Of a DNA stretch of 22,090 bases, positions 22,068-22,090 are shown one piece after another (within the stretch, counting starts at the first letter, position 1; every line of letters starts with the position of its first letter). The notes under the pieces were generated by a model that made no database searches, was not told the origin of the DNA, and worked only from the letters and a program-made list of their open reading frames with translations. The DNA comes from JAYPEY01 sp047618185 (GTDB lineage Bacteria; Verrucomicrobiota; Verrucomicrobiia; Limisphaerales; JAYPEY01). The stretch covers positions 1 to 22,090 of the forward strand of contig JBLHKZ010000070.1 in NCBI GenBank assembly GCA_047618185.1, written 5' to 3'. A program made the position numbers and the translations under genes.

Positions 22068-22090
22068 GCGGAAGGTCTCGCGGGTGTTGC

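Overview
The window looks like chromosomal DNA of a Verrucomicrobiota bacterium (PVC superphylum), probably of the Pedosphaera/Limisphaera type. The basis is a large PVC-type protein with a C-terminal CxxCH haem domain, an ECF-like sigma factor of the planctomycete/verrucomicrobial kind, several secreted proteins with verrucomicrobial family signatures, weak or absent Shine-Dalgarno sites and moderately high GC. I see no rRNA, tRNA, CRISPR array, transposase or phage integrase. Family assignments come from recognising motifs by eye; no search was run.

Left part (1-13393), a secreted or surface-protein block. It opens with the 3' part of a phage-tail-fibre-like protein (1-1293). A 469-base gap follows, holding post-gene hairpins, a 152-bp palindromic element with long imperfect inverted repeats (1423-1574), and a hairpin-rich stretch (1575-1762) just before the next gene. 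Then come four tightly packed genes: a 2851-residue exported protein (1763-10318), a protein with calcium-binding DxDxDG motifs (10375-11202), a fibre-head plus seven-kelch-repeat protein (11211-12887), and a small exported protein (12884-13393) overlapping the previous stop by 4 bases. The end of the giant protein (long helices, a YDLA/AYxxE-like motif, a terminal beta-rich domain) resembles the C-terminal end of Tc-toxin A subunits. This is the most interesting hypothesis here, and it is inference.

Middle part (13420-18985). A 26-bp-arm hairpin separates the left block from a convergent 1174-residue PVC haem protein on the minus strand (13494-17018). Divergent from that gene, two overlapping genes (17085-17840, 17837-18985) encode a probable lipoprotein and a multi-pass membrane protein. 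Both end in the same small beta-rich domain, which resembles the PilP/GspC homology region of type IV pilus and type II secretion systems.

Right part (18999-22090). A minus-strand GYF-domain membrane protein is broken by a frameshift (18999-19473). An ECF-like sigma factor follows (19593-20342), then a 406-residue protein whose C-terminus resembles the soluble domain of the pseudopilin GspG (20369-21589), and a pilin-like gene interrupted by one in-frame TGA (21687-22067). The right half therefore carries several pieces reminiscent of pilus/type II secretion biology, some decayed. The left block looks like an intact set of exported proteins that may act together.
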